A stretch of 40,424 nucleotides of DNA from Treponema sp. (GTDB lineage Bacteria > Spirochaetota > Spirochaetia > Treponematales > Breznakiellaceae), in assembly GCA_009787835.1 (NCBI GenBank), contig WQSN01000018.1:5323-45746 (forward strand), in the 5' to 3' direction. The position numbers were made by a program, and so were the translations under genes. Positions 16,065-23,340 of this stretch are shown in pieces; position 1 is the first letter of the stretch; every line of letters begins with the position of its first letter. The notes under the pieces are model-generated. The model did no database searches and was not told where the DNA came from. It saw only the letters and a list, made by a program, of their open reading frames with translations.

Positions 16065-17621
16065 TTACTCCAGCCGTTCTGATGTATTTTCCTGTGCGTT
16101 CATCTCATACATCATCGCGTTTACAGCGGACAGATATGCCTTTATCGAGGATTCTATCACATCTGTTGAAACGCCTCTGCCGTTCCAGCGGCGGCCGTTC
16201 ATGGAAATTTTTACCATTGTCTCTCCCTGCGAAGATGAGCCGCCTGTAATCGCGCCAAGTTCGTAAAGTTCCAGTTCAGGCTCTTTTCCGATTATTTTAT
16301 TTATCGCCTTAAAAATTGAATCCAGAGGGCCGTCGCCCATTGCCACAAATTTTTCAAACACTCCGTCCCTGTGCTGCAGGCGGATAACGCCGGATGCGCC
16401 GAGAGCGGAACCTGTGTTAACCGCCCATTGATCGAGCTTCCATGTCTCCGGTACGGAGGTAATGTTGTCCATTACCAGCGCTTCTATATCGCGATCTGTA
16501 ACAGTTTTCTTTTTATCGGCGAGATTCTTAAAGCCTTCAAAAACCTTGTCAAACGCGTCACTGTTAAGCGAAATATTTAATTCATTCAGGCGCTGCTCAA
16601 ATGCGTGTCTGCCTGAATGTTTGCCAAGTACAATAGTGGACTTTGGCATTCCTATTGATTCAGGCGTCATTATTTCGTAGGTTTCGCGATTGGCCAGAAC
16701 TCCGTGCTGATGTACTCCCGCTTCATGGGCAAATGCGTTATCGCCTACAATTGCCTTGTTCGGCTGAACCTTCACTCCTGTTACCTGCGTTACAAGCCGG
16801 CTTAATGAATATATTTGCGCTGTATCTATTCGCGTATCCATGCCAAAATAATCGCGGCGGACTTTTAAACTCATTACAAGCTCTTCAAGGGACGCGTTTC
16901 CCGCGCGTTCACCGATGCCATTTATGGTACACTCAACCTGATCCGCTCCGCTGGTTATGGCGGCGATACTGTTAGCGACCGCAAGTCCCAAATCATTGTG
17001 GCAGTGTACGGAAAGACATGCCCTGTCAATGCCGGCTGTATGTTCTTTCACATAACGGATTCGTTTTGCGAATTCATCAGGCATTGCGTAGCCAACGGTA
17101 TCAGGAAAATTTACAGTTAACGCGCCGGCTTTAATTGCCGCGCCGAAAACTTTGCACACAAAACCGGGATCGCTTCTGAAAGCGTCTTCCGCGGAAAATT
17201 CTACATCATTGCAGAATTTCTTCGCGTATTTTACACCGGCTGCCGCGTGTTCCAGCACCTGTGATTCGTTCATCTTTAGCTTGTATTTCATGTGAACCGG
17301 AGAAGTTGCCAGAAATATATGAATACGCGGAGATGCCGCTTTAATGAGCGCTTCCCTTCCCGCGTCAATGTCTTTTTCCAGACAGCGGCATAATCCCGCG
17401 ACTGCGCTGTTTTTGATCACAGCGGAAATTGCTTTTACCGATTCCAGATCGCCGGGACTGGAGACCGGAAAACCGGCTTCAATAATATCAGCGCCCAGTT
17501 TTTCAAGTTTTTTCGCGACTTTTATCTTTTCACTCAGATTCATGCTGCAGCCCGGCGACTGCTCGCCGTCGCGCAAAGTAGTATCAAATATTTTAATTAT
17601 GCGAAGTGTTTTTTCTGCCAC
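16065..17621 (-). CDS. leuA: 2-isopropylmalate synthase
   Basis: The 518-residue enzyme condenses acetyl-CoA with 2-oxoisovalerate, the committed step of leucine synthesis. It has the FDTTLRDGEQSPGCSMN metal/substrate motif, VHCHNDLGLAVANS with metal-binding histidines, the GIGERAGNASLEE loop, and a C-terminal allosteric domain (about 390-518) carrying the GGSSSQGETMV segment, so leucine feedback inhibition is expected. The start is GTG at 17621, preceded by a GGGGG purine run; an overlapping ATG at 17634 is out of frame. It follows the alkyltransferase-like gene by 18 nt. No T-box or leader peptide is visible upstream. Confidence 0.95.
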   Translation of the reverse strand: MAEKTLRIIKIFDTTLRDGEQSPGCSMNLSEKIKVAKKLEKLGADIIEAGFPVSSPGDLESVKAISAVIKNSAVAGLCRCLEKDIDAGREALIKAASPRIHIFLATSPVHMKYKLKMNESQVLEHAAAGVKYAKKFCNDVEFSAEDAFRSDPGFVCKVFGAAIKAGALTVNFPDTVGYAMPDEFAKRIRYVKEHTAGIDRACLSVHCHNDLGLAVANSIAAITSGADQVECTINGIGERAGNASLEELVMSLKVRRDYFGMDTRIDTAQIYSLSRLVTQVTGVKVQPNKAIVGDNAFAHEAGVHQHGVLANRETYEIMTPESIGMPKSTIVLGKHSGRHAFEQRLNELNISLNSDAFDKVFEGFKNLADKKKTVTDRDIEALVMDNITSVPETWKLDQWAVNTGSALGASGVIRLQHRDGVFEKFVAMGDGPLDSIFKAINKIIGKEPELELYELGAITGGSSSQGETMVKISMNGRRWNGRGVSTDVIESSIKAYLSAVNAMMYEMNAQENTSERLE

Positions 17622-17639
17622 ACTTTTCCCCCATAGTCC

Positions 17640-17936
17640 CTATATGCCGAATTTTTCCATGTCAATCCGCCCATTTGGTGAAACTTCAATTCCTTCGGCA
17701 AGAAGCAGATTGATTTGCATTTCCCTGCCAACTCCTTCCAGAGCTATACTGCCGTTGGAACGGATTATTCTGTGCCATGGAAGGCTGTATTTTTCTGACA
17801 TTGAATGAAGCACCCTTACAGTTTGTCGCGCTCCGTTGGGTATCCCTGCCCTGAATGCGATGTCACGGTAACCGCTAACCTTGCCATGAGGAACCGCGAG
17901 AATCTGATTTATGATTTTTTCTGTCGTATCAGTCAT
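17640..17936 (-). CDS. Alkyltransferase-like (ATL) DNA-binding protein
   Basis: The 98-residue protein is the DNA-binding domain of O6-alkylguanine-DNA alkyltransferases without the catalytic N-terminal part. The normal PCHR active site reads PWHR (LPWHRIIRSNG), so the alkyl-acceptor cysteine is a tryptophan. That is the hallmark of ATL proteins, which bind alkylated guanine, flip the base and recruit nucleotide-excision repair. The helix-turn-helix region around KVSGYRDIAFRAGIPNGAR with its arginine finger is intact. It is the first gene of the leuA-cimA-ilvB-coaW operon, where a repair gene is unexpected. GGAAATG gives only a weak ribosome-binding site. Confidence 0.9.
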   Translation of the reverse strand: MTDTTEKIINQILAVPHGKVSGYRDIAFRAGIPNGARQTVRVLHSMSEKYSLPWHRIIRSNGSIALEGVGREMQINLLLAEGIEVSPNGRIDMEKFGI

Positions 17937-17949
17937 TTCCGTTTATCTT

Positions 17950-17978
17950 ATTTTATTAATTTTATAATTACACTGCAA
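17950..17978 (-). promoter_or_regulatory. Candidate promoter of the branched-chain operon
   Basis: On the minus strand TTGCAG (17978-17973), a 17-nt spacer and TAAAAT (17955-17950) precede the ATL gene. It is back to back with the fructokinase promoter, whose -35 overlaps it. Confidence 0.5.
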
Positions 17979-17979
17979 G

Positions 17980-18008
17980 CTGCCATCTGGATAAATTTAT
18001 GCTATAAT
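17980..18008 (+). promoter_or_regulatory. Candidate promoter of the fructokinase gene
   Basis: CTGCCA (17980-17985), 17-nt spacer, consensus TATAAT (18003-18008), then AAGGAG and the ATG at 18031. Confidence 0.6.
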
Positions 18009-18030
18009 TAATCACATTAAGGAGAAATTT

Positions 18031-18981
18031 ATGATTTTATGCTGCGGGGAAGCTGTTATTGATATGGTACAAACCAATGTTTCCGGTTTGGGAGATGTTT
18101 TTTTTCCTATACCCGGCGGATGTTCCTACAATACGTCTATCGCAATCGGAAGGCTGGGTGTTCCTGTCGCGTTTCTTGGACGCCTATCGACAGGTTTTTT
18201 CGGGGAAATTCAGTTAAGACGTCTGCGAGAAAACAATGTAAAAGATAATCTTTTAATTCGCTGCGATCAAAATCCCGTTCTTGCGTTTATAAAAACCGAA
18301 GAAGGCAAGGATCCGCAATACGCTTTTTATGACGAAGGAACAGCGGATCGCATGTTTACGGCGGAAGAGCTTCCGCCTGTACCGGCTGAAACAACCTGTA
18401 TAGTTTTCGGTTCCATTTCCATGAATATGGAACCTGTCGCAACCACTGTCGAAACATTAATAATGAGAGAAGCAGGACGAAATACGGTAATCGCTTTTGA
18501 TCCGAATATAAGGCCTTTTATGATCGATGACAGAGACGCTTATCTGAAAAGGTTTGAAAAATGGGCGGCTGTTTGCACTATCGCAAAAATATCAGGCGAA
18601 GATTTTGAATTTATTTTTCCCGGTGCGGAACCCGAAGACGCGCTGCAGAAAGTTATTGATTTTGGCGTCCGGCTCGCGATTGTCACCCTTGGAGCTTCAG
18701 GCGCTGCCGCGATGCTCCGCCGCGATGACGGAAGCATTACAAGTGTTAGCGTTCCCGGAGTGCATATTCCCGTAATTGCGGATACGGTAGGAGCGGGAGA
18801 CACATTTCATGGAGCATTTCTCGCCTGGCTGGAATCAAGGAATAAAATGTCACATAACGCCATAATAAATTTGAATGATGCGGATTTACGCGCCGCGCTG
18901 ATTTTTGCCAATAAAGCCGCATCTATAGTCTGTACACGCCGCGGCGCTGAGCCTCCCGTACTGGGAGAGATTGAGCCATGA
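18031..18981 (+). CDS. Fructokinase (PfkB family)
   Basis: The 316-residue cytoplasmic kinase phosphorylates a free sugar, most likely fructose to fructose 6-phosphate. It opens with the fructokinase-type MILCCGEAVIDM, has a substrate-loop GGCSYNTSIAIGRLGVPVAF, and ends with the PfkB signature DTVGAGDTFHGAFL, where D257 is the catalytic base. The RRGAEPP tail is common in this branch. A consensus promoter and AAGGAG precede it. It stands alone, with no transporter nearby, so the sugar specificity (fructose, or another hexose) is inferred from family likeness. Confidence 0.85.
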   Translation: MILCCGEAVIDMVQTNVSGLGDVFFPIPGGCSYNTSIAIGRLGVPVAFLGRLSTGFFGEIQLRRLRENNVKDNLLIRCDQNPVLAFIKTEEGKDPQYAFYDEGTADRMFTAEELPPVPAETTCIVFGSISMNMEPVATTVETLIMREAGRNTVIAFDPNIRPFMIDDRDAYLKRFEKWAAVCTIAKISGEDFEFIFPGAEPEDALQKVIDFGVRLAIVTLGASGAAAMLRRDDGSITSVSVPGVHIPVIADTVGAGDTFHGAFLAWLESRNKMSHNAIINLNDADLRAALIFANKAASIVCTRRGAEPPVLGEIEP

Positions 18982-18991
18982 TTTTAACTAA

Positions 18992-19020
18992 TTGCCAATA
19001 GTCATACTGATTGCTATTAT
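18992..19020 (+). promoter_or_regulatory. Candidate promoter of the small outer-membrane protein gene
   Basis: TTGCCA (18992-18997), 17-nt spacer, TATTAT (19015-19020), followed by TTAGGAG just before the ATG at 19045. Confidence 0.6.
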
Positions 19021-19044
19021 AATTAAAATAAATTAGGAGTGATT

Positions 19045-19617
19045 ATGAAAAGGATGGTAATTATGGTAACACTTGCAATGCTGATTGCAAGCGCTGTTTT
19101 AGCTCAGGGAAAAATGGCAGACGCCGAAAGTCACTGGATTTCCGGTGAACTTAGCCTTATTGGCATTGGCGTAAGTTATGAGTATTTACTGTTGCCGCAA
19201 TTATCAATTGGTATTAGTGCGTTCTTAAATGTTTTGGTTACACAAACGTATGTGGTTAATTTGATTGGACATTATCATCCCGGCGGAAGCAGATTTTTTT
19301 TGGAACTAGGATTGGGGCTTGGAAGCATTAACGGTCCCGGTGAGATAATTGTTAGTGAGAAAAACAGGGATGACTGGCCAGCATACTTAATAACTACCAC
19401 CGGGTTATCTATTACGCCCGGCTTAGGATGGAAAATAGACTTCGGCTATCCGGGCGGTTTTTTTATTCAACCTGGCGTAAAATTGCCGATTGTAATCGGC
19501 AAACAAAAACCCTGGGAAAGTATTAACAATTTAAGTGCCGGAAATTATTCTGTACCAAATCAAACCGGAACCGCTGTCACATTTATCGTTTTCTTTAGTA
19601 TGGGCGTATCTTTTTAA
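19045..19617 (+). CDS. Small secreted beta-barrel-like protein
   Basis: The 190-residue product has a clear signal peptide (MKRMVIMVTLAMLIASAVLA, cleavage before QGK). The mature part consists of short alternating Gly/aromatic strands, including FLELGLGLGSI and FGYPGGFFIQPGV, and ends in the hydrophobic VFFSMGVSF, a pattern typical of outer-membrane barrels recognised by BamA. No family is recognised. A GTG two codons upstream (19039) lies inside the ribosome-binding site AGGAG, so ATG at 19045 is chosen. It has its own promoter. Confidence 0.7.
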   Translation: MKRMVIMVTLAMLIASAVLAQGKMADAESHWISGELSLIGIGVSYEYLLLPQLSIGISAFLNVLVTQTYVVNLIGHYHPGGSRFFLELGLGLGSINGPGEIIVSEKNRDDWPAYLITTTGLSITPGLGWKIDFGYPGGFFIQPGVKLPIVIGKQKPWESINNLSAGNYSVPNQTGTAVTFIVFFSMGVSF

Positions 19618-19682
19618 TTTCGTTTAAAATTAAAAGACGAATAATCAGTAATGAAAAAAAAGCGTAATTTTTCGTAAAAACC

Positions 19683-19711
19683 TTGAAAAACCCAGATAAA
19701 AATTATATATT
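19683..19711 (+). promoter_or_regulatory. Candidate promoter of the first CsgG/LpoB-like gene
   Basis: TTGAAA (19683-19688), 17-nt spacer, TATATT (19706-19711); AAAGGAG precedes the ATG at 19745. Confidence 0.55.
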
Positions 19712-19744
19712 GCTTTTATATGTTCATTAATAAAGGAGAATTAA

Positions 19745-20716
19745 ATGAAAAAAATGATTAAAAAGACAATTTTCTTGACAATTTTAGGTATGTTTTACAT
19801 CTGCGCGGTATTTGGGCAATCACCGGTCAGTTTGGAAACCGCGATTCAACAGGCATGTAATGATATAACCAGTAAACTTGCCATGGGACCAAGAGTGGCG
19901 CTGGTTAGTTATAACTCAACAAACGAGTTATCCGCTTATGTGTTAAGAGAAATGATGAATGTATTTGGAAGAAACAGAGCCGCTACATGGATTTCCCTTC
20001 AGGATACAGAACGCGCCCTGAATGCTATAAATCGCAGAACTACTGACGATATATCCGACGCGGATGCCCGGCAGATTGGCAGAAACCTTAATGCAGGATA
20101 TGTAATAACAGGCGCTTTGGTACAAGTCAGCGGCAATTACAGATTCAGAACAAAAATGATTTATGTCAGTAACGGCACTGTTCAGGCGTCTTCAGATATC
20201 CTTATCGCGGACAATGCACAGCTCAGGCAGCTTCTCGGTATTGCAGCCGCAGTACCGGCACCACAAGCGCCCGCAGTTGCTCCTGTACAGACGCCTGCTC
20301 CGCAAACGCCAGCGCCCGCTGCTATACCAGCGCCAACATCGGTGAGAAACGGGACATACACATTTTATCCGCGGCCGCAAGCGACAAGGGCAGGAGTAGG
20401 GGTAGACGCATACATAGTTAAAATTGTTGTCCAGGGAAGATATATGGTCATTTACCTGACCAATTTAGCCAGAGGTATGGGCGGAAGAGCGCATCCCGGT
20501 TATTGGTACTTAAGTAATGATCTGTTAACAAATCTGGATCGCCCTTCTCAAACGTATCAGAAAGTTAGCCACAGAGATAATCCTGACGGGAATAATTCCG
20601 GCGAAACGCTCTCTTACGAGAATGTAACTGCTACCCGGTTTAGTCTGGAAACTAACTGGAACGGACAGGTCATATTTTCTGAAATCAATCTGGCAAATGC
20701 CGAATATGAACCATAA
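19745..20716 (+). CDS. Secreted modular protein: CsgG/LpoB-like N-domain plus unknown C-domain
   Basis: The 323-residue protein has a signal peptide (about residues 1-25, ending CAVFG before QSP). Residues 26-160 form an alpha/beta domain resembling the CsgG/LpoB type, with GPRVALVSYNS, an EMMNVF helix, DTERAL, and ARQIGRNLNAGYVITGAL. A linker of Pro/Ala/Gln repeats (about 170-200) leads to a C-terminal domain (about 200-323) rich in aromatic residues that I do not recognise. The N-domain and linker are closely shared with the next gene, whose C-domain is entirely different. It probably acts in the periplasm or at the cell surface. Confidence 0.7.
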   Translation: MKKMIKKTIFLTILGMFYICAVFGQSPVSLETAIQQACNDITSKLAMGPRVALVSYNSTNELSAYVLREMMNVFGRNRAATWISLQDTERALNAINRRTTDDISDADARQIGRNLNAGYVITGALVQVSGNYRFRTKMIYVSNGTVQASSDILIADNAQLRQLLGIAAAVPAPQAPAVAPVQTPAPQTPAPAAIPAPTSVRNGTYTFYPRPQATRAGVGVDAYIVKIVVQGRYMVIYLTNLARGMGGRAHPGYWYLSNDLLTNLDRPSQTYQKVSHRDNPDGNNSGETLSYENVTATRFSLETNWNGQVIFSEINLANAEYEP

Positions 20717-20778
20717 GATTTTAACTGAGAGTATTATAACGCTATGATGCCAAATGCTGTCATTAGAAGGAGATCAGA

Positions 20779-22047
20779 ATGAAAAAAATGGTAAAAAAAC
20801 AGATTGCTTTGGCGCTTTTTGGGTTAATCTGTATCTGCGCTGCATTTGGACAATCTCAGGAAAATCTTGATACAGCCATTCAACGGGTTTGTAATGAAAT
20901 TATTAACAAACTTGTTATGGGACCGAGAGTAGCGCTGGTCAGCTTTAACTCTTCAAATGAACTTTCCGCTTATGTATTAAATGAAATGACGAGAATATTA
21001 ACGAGAAACAGGGCAGCCACCTGGATTTCCCGCCAGGATACAGATCGTGCGCTGAGTGCCGCGAACCTAAGCTCGTCAGATAATTTATCCGATGCAACCG
21101 CCCGGCAGATTGGCAGAACATTAAACGCAAGTTTTGTAATTACCGGCATTCTTGAGAATACGGGCGGTAATTACAGAATTAAGTCAAAAATGATTTATGT
21201 CAGTAATGGTTCTGTTCAGGCGTCTTCGGATATTGTTATCGCGGATAGTTCGCAGCTTAGGCAATTACTTGGTTCCGGTAATATTGCTGCGGCTCCTGCT
21301 CCCGTGACGCCTTCGCAGCAAACGCAAGCTCCAGCTCCTGTACAGACAACTCCTCCTGCGGCGACGCAACCAGCGCCTGTACAGACACCAGCGCCGAGCA
21401 GTACGTCTCAGTCTTCAAGAGGCGATCCTGACGCCGCGAACTGGGATATTGCCGTTCTTGATACAGCAGCGAATGTGGATTATTTAACTGATATTGAAAA
21501 AGATGTTATTCTGGAAATGAACAAGGTCAGGACCGATCCTAAGAAATACGTTGAATTGTATATTCAGCCCCGGTTAAGATATTTTAATGGCAGAAATTAT
21601 TCAGTTCCCGGGCAAATTACACTGGTAACTCAGGAAGGCTCCGCTGCGGTTAATGCGTGTATCACCGCGCTGAACAGGGCAAGCAGCGCAGGCGTACTAA
21701 CGCCGGAAAGAGGTCTTTCCCGCGCGGCGAAAGATCATGTAACAGATCAAAGCAGAACTGGTCAAACAGGACATAATGGCAGCGACAGGAGTACGCCGGA
21801 AACCCGTATGAGACGCTACGGTGTTTTCAGAGGTTCATGGACATTGGGAGAAAATATTGCCTATGGAGACGCTACGGGAAGAGAGATAGTCTGTAGTTTA
21901 CTGATTGATGACGGCGTTCCAAGCAGAGGTCATAGAGATAATATTATGAACAGGGCTTTCACACAAATAGGTGTTGGGTATGGAACGCATACTCAATACA
22001 GAACAACATGCACAATTACTTATGCTCATGGGTATACCAGTAATTAA
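20779..22047 (+). CDS. Secreted modular protein: CsgG/LpoB-like N-domain plus CAP/SCP domain
   Basis: The 422-residue protein has a signal peptide ending CAAFG, then a CsgG/LpoB-like domain (about 26-165) very close to that of the preceding gene. A Pro/Ala/Gln/Thr linker follows (about 175-215), then a CAP (cysteine-rich secretory/SCP) domain from about residue 235. CAP hallmarks are visible: EMNKVRTDP at its start, H332 in GQTGHNG, E358 in LGENIAYG, and H385 in RGHRDNIMN. Bacterial CAP proteins are exported and often work at the envelope; their chemistry is mostly unknown. AGAAGGAG precedes the ATG, 62 nt after the paralogue's stop. Confidence 0.82.
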   Translation: MKKMVKKQIALALFGLICICAAFGQSQENLDTAIQRVCNEIINKLVMGPRVALVSFNSSNELSAYVLNEMTRILTRNRAATWISRQDTDRALSAANLSSSDNLSDATARQIGRTLNASFVITGILENTGGNYRIKSKMIYVSNGSVQASSDIVIADSSQLRQLLGSGNIAAAPAPVTPSQQTQAPAPVQTTPPAATQPAPVQTPAPSSTSQSSRGDPDAANWDIAVLDTAANVDYLTDIEKDVILEMNKVRTDPKKYVELYIQPRLRYFNGRNYSVPGQITLVTQEGSAAVNACITALNRASSAGVLTPERGLSRAAKDHVTDQSRTGQTGHNGSDRSTPETRMRRYGVFRGSWTLGENIAYGDATGREIVCSLLIDDGVPSRGHRDNIMNRAFTQIGVGYGTHTQYRTTCTITYAHGYTSN

Positions 22048-22078
22048 GTATGTTTAATGATAACTTAAATATCCGTTC

Positions 22079-22107
22079 TTGTGTGAATTTTTTTAAAGTA
22101 GTATAAT
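22079..22107 (+). promoter_or_regulatory. Candidate promoter of the DUF3597 gene
   Basis: TTGTGT (22079-22084), 17-nt spacer, consensus TATAAT (22102-22107). Transcription would start at about 22114, at the foot of the hairpin at 22113-22130. Confidence 0.6.
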
Positions 22108-22112
22108 AATTA

Positions 22113-22130
22113 CGGATGTAATAACATCCG
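22113..22130 (+). promoter_or_regulatory. 5'-end hairpin in the leader of the DUF3597 gene
   Basis: CGGATGT, loop AATA, ACATCCG: a perfect 7-bp stem placed at the predicted 5' end of the transcript, 23 nt before the ATG. It could stabilise the mRNA or be an operator. Confidence 0.45.
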
Positions 22131-22153
22131 ATTTCAAACTAAAGGAGATATAT

Positions 22154-22606
22154 ATGCCGGTTTTTAGTAAAATTAAAGAAAAACTATTTGGCAAAAAAGC
22201 CTCAGAACCTGAGAAACCAGTTACCGTTAATCCTGTTTTTACAGCGCAGTCAGGGACTGCAGCGGCAGCGATAGCGGCGGGGAAAGCGCAAGCTGCGGCA
22301 GCGGCTGCGAAAGCTCCGCCGCCACCACAGCCAGTGAAGGCAGAACCTGTTGACATAGCGGCTGTTCTCGACGCTGCAGTTAAGGCAAAGGGGCAGACTC
22401 TTAACTGGCGGGTTTCAATTGTTGATTTGATGAAAGCGCTTGATCTGGACAGCAGTCTTGCCGCGCGTAAAGAACTTGCTGCTGAACTTAACTATTCAGG
22501 TCCTCATGCGGATGGCTCCGCTGAGAAAAACATCTGGCTGCATAAAGAGCTTATGAAAGCGCTTGCTGAAAACGGCGGTAAAATTCCGGCAGATCTTTTA
22601 AAATAA
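22154..22606 (+). CDS. DUF3597-domain protein
   Basis: The 150-residue protein has a basic N-terminus (KIKEKLFGKK), an Ala/Pro-rich low-complexity region (about 35-65), and a C-terminal domain (about 70-150) matching DUF3597: VDIAAVLDAAVKAKGQTLNW, SIVDLMKALDLDSSLAARKE, then IWLHKELMKALAENGGK. DUF3597 proteins are short, of unknown function, and often appear as stress- or envelope-associated proteins; that role is inference. There is no signal peptide. AAAGGAG precedes the ATG. It is convergent with the HicAB pair, separated by a hairpin terminator. Confidence 0.82.
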   Translation: MPVFSKIKEKLFGKKASEPEKPVTVNPVFTAQSGTAAAAIAAGKAQAAAAAAKAPPPPQPVKAEPVDIAAVLDAAVKAKGQTLNWRVSIVDLMKALDLDSSLAARKELAAELNYSGPHADGSAEKNIWLHKELMKALAENGGKIPADLLK

Positions 22607-22616
22607 GCGGTATTAA

Positions 22617-22652
22617 GAAGGCTGCTGCGCTTGTTACAGCAGCCTATCTTCT
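22617..22652. terminator. Hairpin terminator between converging genes
   Basis: GGCTGCTG (22620-22627), 9-nt loop, CAGCAGCC (22637-22644), flanked by AGAA/TTCT-type bases that can extend the stem. It lies between the DUF3597 and hicB stops. T-tracts are weak on both sides, so its efficiency is uncertain. Confidence 0.5.
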
Positions 22653-22661
22653 ATAACACTG

Positions 22662-23000
22662 CTAATTTTCATCTCTTCCATATAACTTATCTTTTACCGC
22701 TTCCGCTACCCATGAGTTAAGGCTCTTCCCTTCTGATTTTGCTGTGACAGCGGCATAAGAATGCAGTTCTGGCGGTATCCTGAGTATTAATTTTCCTGAA
22801 ACGGGAACATCGGGAGTTTTATTTATGCGTTTGCAAAACGCAAGATAGTCGTCGATGCTTTCTTTAAACGATTTTTGCAGTTCCTTAACGCTCGTGCCTT
22901 TAAAAGTGACAACATCCCTAAGGCCGATCACTTCACCGTAAAAAACTTCGGCTTCGTCATCAAATTCCGCTTTACCGTTATATCCTTTATATACCATCAT
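22662..23000 (-). CDS. hicB: HicB-type antitoxin
   Basis: The 112-residue protein has the HicB plan: an N-terminal partially degraded RNase H-like fold (YKGYNGKAEFDDEAEVFYGE and VTFKGTSVKELQKSFKESID) and a C-terminal ribbon-helix-helix segment (KLILRIPPELHSYAAVTA, then SLNSWVAEAV). It should neutralise the HicA toxin and bind its own promoter through the C-terminal domain. Its start overlaps the end of hicA by 14 nt, so the pair is translationally coupled. ATG 23000 is followed by a second in-frame ATG. The order toxin first is standard for HicAB. Confidence 0.88.
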   Translation of the reverse strand: MMVYKGYNGKAEFDDEAEVFYGEVIGLRDVVTFKGTSVKELQKSFKESIDDYLAFCKRINKTPDVPVSGKLILRIPPELHSYAAVTAKSEGKSLNSWVAEAVKDKLYGRDEN

Positions 23001-23250
23001 TTTCTACTCCTGCATTAATTAAAAAATGTCTGACAGATTTTAATGCGCCTTTATCTGTTTCTTTTTGCGGGTGCGGCCTGTGGAACACTGCCGCAACACC
23101 ATTTAATAAAATACAGACTCTTGAACCGCTTCCCTCTTCAATATGCGCGCCTAATGCTCTAAACAGGTTATCAATATCTGACCACAAAACCGAACTTTTT
23201 ATGGGATCGTGAAAAACCTCATTAAGTGTCTTTTTTTGTTTAGAGTTCAT
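22987..23250 (-). CDS. hicA: HicA-type toxin
   Basis: The 87-residue protein resembles HicA mRNA interferases of the variant subgroup with the RVCILLNG strand and the FHRPHPQKETDKGALKSVRHFL tail. The canonical GSH histidine of shorter HicA toxins is replaced (GSGSRV), as is usual for this subgroup, so nuclease activity is not assured. No ribosome-binding site precedes the ATG; a -10-like TATCAT ends 6 nt before it, suggesting a leaderless message. It is divergent from moxR, and the shared 90-nt gap carries a palindrome. Confidence 0.85.
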   Translation of the reverse strand: MNSKQKKTLNEVFHDPIKSSVLWSDIDNLFRALGAHIEEGSGSRVCILLNGVAAVFHRPHPQKETDKGALKSVRHFLINAGVENDGI

Positions 23251-23254
23251 ATAA

Positions 23255-23285
23255 TTATGATATCATAATGTGATACTATTTTCAA
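23255..23285 (-). promoter_or_regulatory. hicAB promoter with embedded palindromic operator
   Basis: On the minus strand TTGAAA (23285-23280), 17-nt spacer, TATCAT (23262-23257). The -10 lies within a 14-bp perfect palindrome, TTATGATATCATAA (23255-23268). A second overlapping repeat, TATCA and TGATA with a 5-nt gap, spans 23261-23275. This is a natural site for autorepression by HicB. Confidence 0.6.
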
Positions 23286-23340
23286 GTGTATTTCCATAAT
23301 TTTCCTGACTTTTGTTTTAGTTGTTAATGGCTGGTTTTTT

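Noticed and set aside
15583..16266. Long plus-strand open frame (227 codons) opposite cimA and leuA
   Set aside because: Antisense to two well-supported enzymes and shows no recognisable domain; a coding shadow.
18360..18377. GGCGGAAG/CTTCCGCC stem in the fructokinase gene
   Set aside because: It encodes a family-like segment (ELPPVPA) without insertion, so it is probably chance rather than a palindromic element.
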